64,000 nt of DNA from assembly GCA_033964015.1 (NCBI GenBank), contig CM066913.1, positions 32,067,577 through 32,131,576 of the forward strand, read 5' to 3'. The position numbers were made by a program, and so were the translations under genes. Origin of the DNA: Scolanthus callimorphus. Taxonomy: Eukaryota > Cnidaria > Anthozoa > Actiniaria > Edwardsiidae. Under the pieces are notes generated by a model. It saw only the letters and a program-made list of their open reading frames with translations, did no database searches and was not told the origin of the DNA. The stretch's first letter is position 1. The number at the start of each line of letters is the position of its first letter. Below, in pieces: positions 36,901 to 44,216 of this stretch.

Positions 36901-39900
36901 TGCAGGTGCCACAAACAAGCCTACAATAAGGTAGGGTCGGCAGAACCATGACATGGCATGGCCACTAGCAATTAGCAGAACAGCAACCAGTAGGGGGCAA
37001 ATGATGGCTGCTACCCAGGATAAGGTGAGAGTGAACAGTGATGAGGCAAGACATGCTGCAGATAGCTTGTTTACTAGAAAGAAGCAAAATATGTAAACAT
37101 TTTGAGAGTGCCAGTGATGATAATTCAATACAAGGTTTTACTTTTTTTCTTTTGTATCCAATATTTCCAAATGGTCTCAACAGCAGTAGATTGCTAATCA
37201 ATTTTATAAAAATTACGAAAGTTTTAATCGACATGTTTCGACAGTTTCAACTGTCATCATCAGTGAATTATTCTATGTGATTTACAAACGGAATAAATAG
37301 CTAAAGAAATTACAATAATAAATTACGTCAATTGTGTAAAGGCCAGCATATGTTGATTATACTGCAAGCTTTAGATTAATATGTTGTACTTGTCTATTCA
37401 AAGAAGGCTTCTCACGTTTGATGTGAATTGCCTCTTTGATTTTAAGGGCAAATTGCGACGAGGCGGAGTCCAAAACAATAAACGAGGATTCCGACGAAGG
37501 TGCGGCGCACGCCTCATTGCGGCTTAGATGTTTGTATATGTGAGAAGCCTTATCCGTTCTTAAGTGTTCCTGCACGCGCGTGGCTATGTGACGGACTGTT
37601 TCACCGACATAACTGGCTCCACAGCCAGCACAAGTAAATTTATAAACAACACATGCGCGCAAGTCTATTCTTTGAATAGACAAGTACAACATATTAATCT
37701 AAAGCTTGCAGTATAATCAACATATGCTGGCCTTTACACAATTGACGTAATTTATTATTGTAATTTCTTTAGCTATTTATTCCGTTTGTAAATCACATAG
37801 AATAATTCACTGATGATGACAGTTGAAACTGTCGAAACATGTCGATTAAAACTTTCGTAATTTTTATAAAGTATCCAATATTATTGTAATCAGAGTTTGT
37901 ATGCTCAGAAATTGAAAAAATCCGGTATGGTAGTTTTAATAGCCTGCTAGCAGGCGTTGGTTGGCTGTTTTTAGCCCCCCACCCCCTTGTTTTGTCACTC
38001 GCCCCAGACCAAATTTTGACCTGTCCAAGATGGCACCCGCATCAGGGTTATCACCGTAAAATGACCTAAAAAAGCCAACCAATTCCTGCTAGCAGGCTAT
38101 AGTTTTAAGGAGCGGTACAATAATTATATAAAAATCCAGGACTTTCCAGGTTTTCCACAAGCCGTGCGAACCCTGTATATGTCAAGTACTACCCCTTAGC
38201 AAGCACCATTTATCCTTCTTAATGCCTAGGTTTCAGATGACACAGACAGGAGCAGACTGATACAGGTTTTGCAAGGGGGGATATTTCTAGTACCTTTATG
38301 AAGATCTCTTTTTGCAGGGGCGTAGCCAGAAATTTTGTTTGGGGGGGGGGGATAGTGAAAACATGGGACAAAAATTTTCAAATTTGCTCCAGCAAATACA
38401 GTAAATGTATGGGAAAATCTTGGGGGCAGGCTTGATTTGTCAGGGGGGATATTTCTAGTACCTTTATGAAGATCACTATTTGCAGGGGCGTAGCCAGAAA
38501 TTTTGTTTGGGGGGGGGGGGGGGGGGAGGAGTGAAAACATGGAACGAAAATTTTCAAATTTGCTCCAGCAAATACAGTAAATGTATGGGAAAATCTTGGG
38601 GGCAGGCTTGATTTGTCAGGGGTCTTTGGGACTTCTTTCTCATTTTCAACCTCCAGTACTCGAAGTAAGGATAAAAATGATGGCCTTAATTCTATGCATT
38701 GTGTGTTTCCAAAAAATATCCCCGTAGGGGGGGTATGGATATTTTTGGAAACACACATTGTTCCAAAATTATAGGTGTAATTCATAAAAATATAGCCATT
38801 AATTCATCATTTAGGAACCTGCAAAAACTGAAAACACAGTCACAATTTTATTGCAAGTGAAAATAATTATAGATGCCAAATCTTCAAATGAAAGCAGATT
38901 AATACACTGCACATCAGTATCGTTAATGTGTAGGAGTAACACATACAGTACCTTGGAACTCCCCATGCAGTTTTTTCGAAGTCAGGAATTTCCTTACAAT
39001 ACATAATATTGTGACTCCAAGTGTCAGCAAGTTAATAACCACACCCATCCTTTCAGGGTAATGTACCATAAATAGACCTAGAAAGTCGAAAAACACCATG
39101 GCACCATGACGATACTCCCCAGGATCTTCAAGCAATGGAGAGTTAGCTATCTCGTAGACTACTGCAAGGACATTCTCTCCCGCCCTTTGTATTGACCCGT
39201 TTGTGATAACTGATGGTTCGTCATAGTAAGTGTGGTAGACATAACCATTGGTGACATATGCCATATCGATACCTGTCAAAGATAAGCCAGGCATCATTTG
39301 CAGCAGTATGACACTCGAAAGCATTGTATATTACTAGAGCCGATTGCGTTTGAGCGTTTTACCCTAACAGTTCGCACGTTATGTTTGAACGATTAAAAGT
39401 TGTGTTTCTAGGATGAAACGAGACGTTTCTATGGCGAACCAAAGAGTTCTGTCCTCTCTGATTGGTCAGTGAAAAATACACATGGCGGTTGCCCTTGGAA
39501 ACGTCCGACTTTTTGTCTCACAATGCAACTTTCAAACGTTCAAACGTAACGTGCAAACTGTTTGGGTAAAACGCTCAAACGCAATCGGCTGTATTTTATA
39601 CCATGCTACGTCAGAAAATAATATAATAGGCAAAGTTTTAGGTAAATGCAGTGCATAAATGGGAAGGCTGAGTGGAATACCGCCAAATAAACAACACCTT
39701 TCCTGCATTCTGATTGGCTGTATTTTCTGTGGAATGTTATAAATAAATATTAAACTTACCAGGTATACTACCATGATCTCTAAATATTCTAAAATCTGTA
39801 TCACTTGGTACCATTCCACTTTGGAAGATCTCCTGGCCCAACACTTGTGCACTGGGGTATGGTGCTACTTCAGTGTAAGTCTTCACAAGCCAAGGGTGTT

Positions 39901-41432
39901 CTGGTCCTGTCTGGAATACTATCTCTTTGCCACCTTCAAAGAGCAGACAATAGTTATTATGTGCACACAACATTAAATTGTCAACATTAATCAATCCTTG
40001 ACAAATTTGACCTACCAATGAAATTGCTTTTAAATGTGCTCTCAATTGCTTGAGCAGAATTTGTACAAACAATTAAAATTTCAATATCGCTTGTCAATAA
40101 TTTTTAACAAACCCATTCTTCAGTGATCACAAAAATAACAAATAATTGTTGTTTCAAAATAATAGTTAGCGTTTTGGGGGGATTAGTGTTAATTTTGTAA
40201 TCAGTCCATTTTGTTGGCAGTTGTCAAGGAGATACATTAATTTCCTTCAGAACATTTTTCAGAATATACTCAGGAAGTCTTCGGGACAGTCTCTGGGGTT
40301 GGCCAGAACATTGTCAACTAACATTGGAAATTTATTACCGGAATCCCAAGTACCTTGCTTAAATTTGTTTGGCAGGTCTACTGTGTACATCCTTGGGAGT
40401 ATTCCCATAGCTGTCAACTCACCCACATTAGGCGGGTCGCAATAGGCAGGTGTCACAAAATTTTGAAGCCTGTCACACGCATAATGATTGCAAAAATTTT
40501 AATACATGACTGTATTTCAGCCGCATTGTCACTCTCTGGATTTTTTCATACATTTTCTGTATTTACCTGCCATGTGAGAGAGAATCTCAAGATTTCTGAC
40601 GAAGTTGGGGTGACAGGTATGTTTTCCCCTCCCCCTGTAGTATTCTTCCACCCAAATCACATTGTCCTACCTGAACCTGCTGCTTCAAGATTGACAAAAG
40701 CCCTAACACTCTTGGCCCAAGGGTGCTGGGTTATAAACCCATGACTAGCCTGTAGAATGTTCTCCTCTGCACCATTGAATAAGAATATGACACCATATTT
40801 GAGTTGTAGGTCAGGGGAGTGGGTCAGCACCCTCAGCACCTCCAGCATCGTCGCACAACTCACTACATCGTCACTAGCCCCAGGTGAATACGGCACGGAA
40901 TCAAAATGAGCATTGACTAACACTGCATGCTCGGGAGGAAATCTGTCTGCTGGTCCAATGCGAACTACTATATTAGTGACATTAAAGTAATGACTATTAA
41001 ACCCGTCCAAGAAGCTGAGATAAAAGAACCCGAAGGTCTTTGAACGTCGATGTCAAGAGACACTGTCTTCTTAGCCGTGGATTTTATCTTCGCGACTTCT
41101 TGTAAAATGTAGTTGACTGCATGGACCTCATTTGCGATACTTCCTGTAGGTCTAGGTCCATAAGACGCTATCGTATCTAAGTGTTTCCGTGCTCTGTACT
41201 CGGAAAACTCGCCGGTCTTGCTCTCTGCCAGTTTAGGTTCTGGTACCGCGTGTAACTTTACAAAAGAGAACAATAAAATCGCAACTAGGAAGCAACCACT
41301 GACTGAAAAGATCCAATCGCCATTTTCATCGCTGGCAGAGCGATCTTCCCACTTGGATTCTTCGTGATCGCTTGAACGAAGGGGAAGATCTGGGGAAGAT
41401 TTGTCGGTTCTTCGCCGAATCTCAGCCGCCAT
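27947..41432 (-). CDS. ERMP1: Endoplasmic reticulum metallopeptidase 1 (M28 family), ten exons, one-base frameshift in exon 1
   Basis: Exons in gene order (minus strand): 41432-40671, 39933-39760, 39272-38952, 37073-36844, 36128-35688, 35541-35395, 34745-34549, 31595-31480, 30930-30755, 28123-27947. All introns are GT-AG and all phases join. The exons total 2741 nt, one short of 914 codons; human ERMP1 is about 900 residues. The start is the ATG giving [12 protein letters not shown] membrane segment ([13 protein letters not shown]) precedes the lumenal M28 peptidase, with metal or catalytic motifs [27 protein letters not shown] and YHTYYD. Hydrophobic multi-pass helices and a lumenal C-terminal domain ([36 protein letters not shown]) follow. 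Family role: ER-membrane zinc peptidase. Oddity: at 41022-41025 a T4 run (minus strand) should be T5 to keep frame; see findings. The introns are packed with repeats. Confidence 0.95.
28145..29400. repeat. 106-bp tandem array in the last ERMP1 intron, split by a MITE
   Basis: gtgttgatctg marks units at 28161, 28268, 28374, 28480, 28586 and 28692, then after the MITE at 29129, 29235 and 29341. Spacing is 106-107 bp. Each unit contains agtttgccgccaacac and gtgctatttatagaat. The first unit begins only about 20 bp from the acceptor of the last exon. Not coding: 106 is not divisible by three and no frame is conserved. Confidence 0.95.
28710..29035. mobile_element. 326-bp MITE, gggtgcttaccattggtca TIRs, TAA target duplication (copy 1)
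   Basis: The ends gggtgcttaccattggtca and tgaccaatggtaagcaccc are exact inverse complements. It is flanked on both sides by TAA (28707-28709 and 29036-29038). A 3-bp TWA-type duplication is characteristic of PIF/Harbinger transposons, so that assignment is plausible but inferred. It interrupts a 106-bp satellite unit, whose sequence resumes exactly after it. Confidence 0.85.
29538..29773. mobile_element. 236-bp MITE with gacattagc...gctaatgtc ends
   Basis: Left arm gacattagctgtattcacac then tagagacgag; right arm ctctagtgtgaatacgg then ctaatgtc. Inner repeats of agacgagttt occur on both sides. Lies in the last ERMP1 intron. Confidence 0.8.
29785..29910. repeat. Partial MITE of the gcctgctagcaggc family
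   Basis: From ctcactcgccccagaccgaa to cgcctgctagcaggcta it matches the right two-thirds of 37938-38101. The left end is missing. Confidence 0.65.
30399..30724. mobile_element. MITE of the gggtgcttaccattgg family, inverted copy 2
   Basis: Same family as 28710-29035 in opposite orientation: its right end, inverse complemented, reads ggggttcttacccttggtca and continues as copy 1 does. Some terminal bases are mutated and no clear target duplication remains. It ends about 30 bp from the splice donor of ERMP1 exon 9. Confidence 0.8.
31056..31464. mobile_element. 409-bp MITE with tataggaggatcct ends, 15 bp from an ERMP1 donor
   Basis: Left end tataggaggatcctttg tt tacatt; right end aatgtaaacattgacgtcag then aaggatcctcctata. 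The element occupies most of the intron between exons 8 and 9. The donor of exon 8 (AAAG/gttggt at 31480/31479) is weak, and the element starts 15 bases inside the intron. Confidence 0.7.
31739..32054. mobile_element. Fold-back element family, copy 2 of 3
   Basis: Near-identical to 24997-25312 in the same orientation, with small differences (for example gtgcgcattctgattgg and agaaagcagagagc). Lies in ERMP1 intron 7. Confidence 0.85.
32426..32584. repeat. 159-bp imperfect inverted repeat
   Basis: The arm agagacttttatttcgtgtt then ctgttgacaaatac and ctggcaatacaatgaac is mirrored by gttcattgtattgccag, gtatctgtcaacaaaacac and aaaaaagtctct. It could be a MITE with a mid-loop at 32498-32522. Confidence 0.7.
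32905..33125 (+). promoter_or_regulatory. Promoter-like block: three CCAAT boxes and a TATA-like site
   Basis: Three related blocks of the form (g)gccaat(c/g)a(a/g)at..cat(t/g)gtcgcgg carry CCAAT at 32911, 32967 and 33019, 56 and 52 bp apart. A TATA-like ctataagagc follows at 33111. This is the layout of a pol II promoter, such as a histone-type one, but no gene follows on the plus strand, only the 82-bp array. It lies in ERMP1 intron 7, antisense to the gene. It may be a promoter relic carried by a repeat. Confidence 0.4.
33175..34525. repeat. 82-bp tandem array in ERMP1 intron 7, about 15 units
   Basis: Units (ggctagcaggctacttcccc, cgcgacacaggaatcccgcg, accaaacaaatcaaatatcc, gaaaaacccactggagagc) repeat every 82 bp, for example ctacttcc at 33268, 33350 and 33432. 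They are near-identical on the left and more variable, with truncated units, from 34130 on. The array ends about 25 bp from the exon 7 donor (34548/34547). A separate MITE is embedded at 33914-34051. Confidence 0.95.
33914..34051. mobile_element. 138-bp MITE inside the 82-bp array
   Basis: Ends ggaccggttcctgaaagg and ccttctaggaaccggcccc are inverted. Inner matches include ggataaagttatccatggataa and ttatcctttggataagcgtttatc. It splits one satellite unit, which resumes with ggctagcagg. Target duplication not clear. Confidence 0.75.
35127..35295. mobile_element. 169-bp MITE with taaaaggcccgtt...aaacgggccttta ends
   Basis: The inverted ends taaaaggcccgttcgcac and gtttaaacgggccttta enclose a CG-rich centre that repeats cgcatg/atcgcca-type words. 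Lies in the intron between ERMP1 exons 6 and 7. Confidence 0.75.
35607..35664. repeat. Half copy of the tgtgtggttc MITE in a 146-bp ERMP1 intron
   Basis: gggggtcacttttcaatacccttccg to ctagaaccacaca matches the right half of 10103-10308. It makes up about 40% of the intron 35542-35687. Exon 5 ends at a weak gtttac donor. Confidence 0.7.
37223..37263 (-). ncRNA. Hammerhead-ribozyme-like core (minus-strand arm)
   Basis: Inverse complement of the motif at 37810-37850: ctgatga at 37263-37257, the same gacag/ctgtc hairpin, and gaaac then acatgtc. It lies in the left inverted flank of the Penelope-like remnant. Confidence 0.5.
37357..37692 (-). pseudogene. GIY-YIG endonuclease fragment of a Penelope-like element
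   Basis: A 111-codon open frame holding the C-terminal endonuclease module only. Key features are a Cys pair (CAGC), the Y..GET core (YVGETVRHI) and RVQEHL with a conserved R, and a tail in which [18 protein letters not shown] matches the usual E-x-x-x-I/K..PxLN ending of this family. The RT that should precede it is absent. Terminal residues at both ends derive from the inverted flanks, not from a natural ORF end. Confidence 0.75.
37810..37850 (+). ncRNA. Hammerhead-ribozyme-like core (plus-strand arm)
   Basis: ctgatga (37810-37816) is followed by the 5-bp hairpin gacag/ctgtc, then gaaac (37834-37838) and acatgtc, a possible palindromic stem III with cleavage after gtc. These are the conserved core elements of hammerhead ribozymes known from Penelope-like elements. 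Only one half-site is present per copy, so self-cleavage would need a tandem or dimeric partner. Confidence 0.5.
37938..38101. mobile_element. 164-bp MITE with tagcctgctagcagg ends
   Basis: Left tagcctgctagcaggcgttgg then ttggct; right agccaaccaattcctgct then agcaggcta. The middle (cactcgccccagaccaaatt) matches 29785-29910. Confidence 0.8.
38272..38622. repeat. Tandem duplication of a ~180-bp repeat
   Basis: The unit from ggggggatatttctagtacc through gggcgtagccagaaatttt to gcaggcttgatttgtcagg is present twice (about 38275-38440 and 38441-38620). G-homopolymer lengths differ (10 versus about 18). Minus-strand frames over it contain poly-Pro and are not genes. Confidence 0.85.
38700..38757. 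repeat. Short hairpin copy of the tgtgtggttc MITE termini
   Basis: tgtgtttccaaaaaatatcccc and ggggtatggatatttttgg then aaacacaca form a near-perfect inverted repeat with almost no interior. Confidence 0.65.
39337..39592. mobile_element. ~255-bp MITE, agccgattgcgtttgagcg TIRs (copy 1)
   Basis: agccgattgcgtttgagcg at the left and cgctcaaacgcaatcggct at the right are exact inverse complements. The arms extend through taccctaacagttcgcacg. A near-identical copy is at 49580-49832. Located in ERMP1 intron 2. Confidence 0.9.
40408..40622 (+). repeat. Interspersed repeat, opposite-orientation partner of 25345-25560
   Basis: Matches the inverse complement of 25345-25560 over its length; begins catagctgtcaactcaccc and ends gggtgacaggtatg. 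In ERMP1 intron 1. Confidence 0.8.
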
Positions 41433-41886
41433 CTTGAAAAAGCTCGAAGAGAACTGGGGAGACCGATTGGAACACAGGGACCCCAAATAAATTCTGAAGA
41501 ATAAGGATTGCTGTGTGCAATCCACTTTCTCCTAACAATCAGCGAACGAATAATGAACGGTCCCTCAAGCTCGAGTTGTTTCGTTCCACCAAGGGAGTGT
41601 TGTGTGTCTGAACTATCAGTCACCTGCTGACTAGGGAAGAAAGAGCTGTGTGACCGACACAAAGAACGGGCTGCACGGGAGACTTCCTGGTGCAGTGAAC
41701 AATGAAGTTTTAAGTATTTCTCAACCTTTTTTTGTGGAAAACATTTGTTACCTTCCCTTGCAAAATTTACCAATTTTTTCCAGTCTGCAAAATGCTGGTA
41801 ACAAATATTCATATTTTGTGCTCATCACTCTCCTAAGGTTAGGCCTAGCTTGATACCTAAAGATCAATCACATCCTTTAAATTTCA
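41433..41886. other. 5' flank of ERMP1
   Basis: Should contain the ERMP1 5' UTR and promoter. No TATA box or other clear element is visible; ccgccatcttg overlapping the start (41427-41437) resembles a YY1-type CCAT site around the initiator. Open frames extend upstream of the chosen ATG but give no signal-like sequence. Confidence 0.35.
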
Positions 41887-42179
41887 TTAGAAAATAACAC
41901 TTGTATTGTGAATGTGCGCATTCTGATTCGTTAAAAAGCGTGTTTGTAAGAGACCTGAGAAACACGATTGTCACGCTTAACGCTGTCGCGCGTGTGTATG
42001 TTATTTTCTAAAAGCAATAAAATACTTTCTGCGTGCTTTCTGGTTTCAAAAACACTCGGGGAATGTTGGTCGAACTGATAAAACTTGAAAGACACTCGCC
42101 GTTTTGATCAGTTCTCCCAACATCCCCCTCGTGTTTGTAAGAAAGCAGAGAGCACGCGGAAAGTACTTTTATTGCTTAA
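41887..42179. mobile_element. Fold-back element family, copy 3 of 3
   Basis: Same family as 24997-25312 and 31739-32054, with internal deletions (the ccttcgg loop region and part of an arm are missing near 42098). Confidence 0.85.
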
Positions 42180-42530
42180 TCAAAAATATTTGGAATTTTG
42201 TAGGAGTTACAAACTTGTAGAAAAGTAATCTCATTTCTGCTCTATCAGGCATAACAGGTCAGAGCCTGACACTGTGACCATATGGTCACCAATGGCGACT
42301 AAATGTGGGGGCTTGGCGACCAAAATTTTAGAGCTAATCGCTAAATGACACCCCATCTTTCTCAGTTCAGCTGAGATCCGCATTTTATGTGGCGACTAAA
42401 TCTTTGCATTTTGGGGACTAATTTTCGTCAATTAATCGCCAATGGCGCCTAGCGAAAAAAGTTAATGTCAGGCCATGAAGGTTAAAACCCTGATTGATGA
42501 TTTGAATGGCAGAACAGAAACCCCCCAACA
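42180..42530. other. Intergenic DNA with short dispersed words
   Basis: The phrases ggtcaccaatggcgacta, taatcgccaatggcg and ggcgactaaatc recur, with similar words around 61,680-61,720 (ttggtgaccagc). No gene is seen. Confidence 0.4.
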
Positions 42531-43487
42531 CGCCGGGCCTATAAGGATCAAAAATCGCCGGGTTTGTTCTAACTTTGTGAGTTTTAATCCAATCACTACC
42601 ATATTTCACATGTAAATAGTACTCATGAAATTAACAAACATAGTCGTTTGGGATTTTGAAATTAACGAATTTTGGCGGGAAAATGACGTCATCAATCTTA
42701 CACCAAAATTTCAAATCGATCATATGAAATTTTTATGACTTGGATATGAAAGAGCTCATTGAGATAGCCACAAAGCCGAAAAGATTTTTGAAATATCTCA
42801 TTCCCTTGATTTGCAATGTCGCCATTTTGTTTTGGTCAGCGGCCGTGAAAAATACAAACTTAAAATATCCATAACTTAACGGGATGAGATATTTCAAAAA
42901 TCTTTTCGGTTTTGTGGCTATCTCAATGAGCTCTTTCATACCCGATTCTCAAAAATTTCATATGATCGATTTGAAATTTTGGTTTAAGGTTGATGACGTC
43001 ATTTTCCCGCCAAAATTCGTTAATTTGAAAATTCTAAAATGACAGTGTTTGTTAATTTCATGAGTACTATTTACATGTGAAATTTAGAAGTGATTGGATC
43101 AAAACTCACAAAGTTAAAACAAGCCCTGCAATTTTGTACCGGCTGCCAATGGCTGCCATTTTGTCTAAAATACAAAATGGCGGACATTGCAAACTTAAAA
43201 TATTCATAACTTCTCAAGGGAATGAGATATTTCAAAAATCTTTTCGGTTTTGTGGCTATCTCAATGAGCTCTTTCATATCCAAGTCATAAAAATGATCGA
43301 TTTGAAATGTTGGTGTAAGATTGATGACGTCATTTTCCCGCCAAAATTCGTTAATTTGAAAATTCCAAAATTACTATGTTTGTTAATTTCATGAGTACTA
43401 TTTACATGTGAAATTTGGTAGTGATTGGATTAAAACTCACAAAGTTACAACAAACCCTGGCGATTTTTGATCCTTATAGGCCCGGCG
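42531..43487. mobile_element. 957-bp fold-back DNA element with nested inverted repeats
   Basis: The left end cgccgggcctataaggatca and right end tgatccttataggcccggcg are inverse complements, and the match continues inward for more than 60 bp (aactttgtgagttttaatcc). Inside, a ~200-bp segment (gagctcattgagatagccac, aaagatttttgaaatatctc, ttttggcgggaaaatgacgt) occurs three times in alternating orientation. Its open frames are shadows of these repeats. No transposase. Confidence 0.85.
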
Positions 43488-43839
43488 TGAAAGTAGTGCT
43501 GTTTTTGTATAACACGTTTCAATATATGCAATGGTTATGGCTGGAAACTTGTCAAATTCTGTCCACAACAAGTAATTGTATTGTTTCTAGAACTAATTAT
43601 TATTCATTCATTCTCGATATATATACTCTCTACACTCTCCTGTTTCACATTACTTGACAAAGCTTTTGGATACGATATATATTTTTGCTATAATAATAAA
43701 ACATAATTTATTACAGTTCTTCTTGGGAAATTTATTATTCATTTTATTCTCAAAACTTCTTCTTTAATTTACTTTTTACTTATTCAATAAGTTGTAATTA
43801 TAATAAGTATTTCCCTACATTAAAACACTTTCATATGCG

Positions 43840-44209
43840 ATACACTCTTTTTTTTTATAAGAACCTTTTTTATAAGAACGTTCAGCCTGAAATTTACCCA
43901 AATTTTAAGAACATGCTAAGAACATGCCTTAGCCTCAAATAGGAGCAAAAAAGATTTTTTCAGTGATGAGCTCTAAAATCCAGAATCAAATGTGTTAACA
44001 ATAACGACCTTCAATATTGTAATTTATAAACTCTCTTAAATACTTCATTGGTATGTATCCTTCTATAAGATCTATCATATTTCAGGTTCCGACGTCACTG
44101 AAATGTAAGAACATCCGTAAGAACATTTCCAGCCTCAAACTGCTCCAAAAATAAGAACGGCCCAGCCTCAACTGAAAATTAGACGTTCTTATATAAAAAA
44201 AGAGTGTAT
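43840..44209. mobile_element. 370-bp MITE with atacactctttttt ends
   Basis: Left atacactctttttttt then ataagaac; right gttcttatataaaaaaag then agtgtat. Internal gtaagaacat and cagcctcaaa words recur in both orientations. It ends eight bases before the stop codon of the GPX-like gene, so it lies in, or replaces, that gene's 3' UTR. Confidence 0.85.
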
Positions 44210-44216
44210 AAGGATA

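Larger units (their letters stand above)
37195..37872. mobile_element. Penelope-like element remnant between inverted flanks, in ERMP1 intron 3
   Basis: The centre encodes (minus strand, 37357-37692) a GIY-YIG-like segment: [34 protein letters not shown] order, seen here as [17 protein letters not shown]. This is the endonuclease end of Penelope-like retroelements. It is flanked by ~205-bp inverted repeats, 37195-37403 and 37668-37872, nearly identical in inverse complement. Each flank contains a hammerhead-like core. No reverse transcriptase is left, so it is a 5'-truncated, dead copy. Confidence 0.8.

Noticed and set aside
41018..41040. A 15-nt micro-intron (gttcttttatctcag) explaining the ERMP1 frame change
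   Set aside because: Removing 15 nt keeps the wrong frame, and such an intron is too short for splicing; a single missing T explains it.
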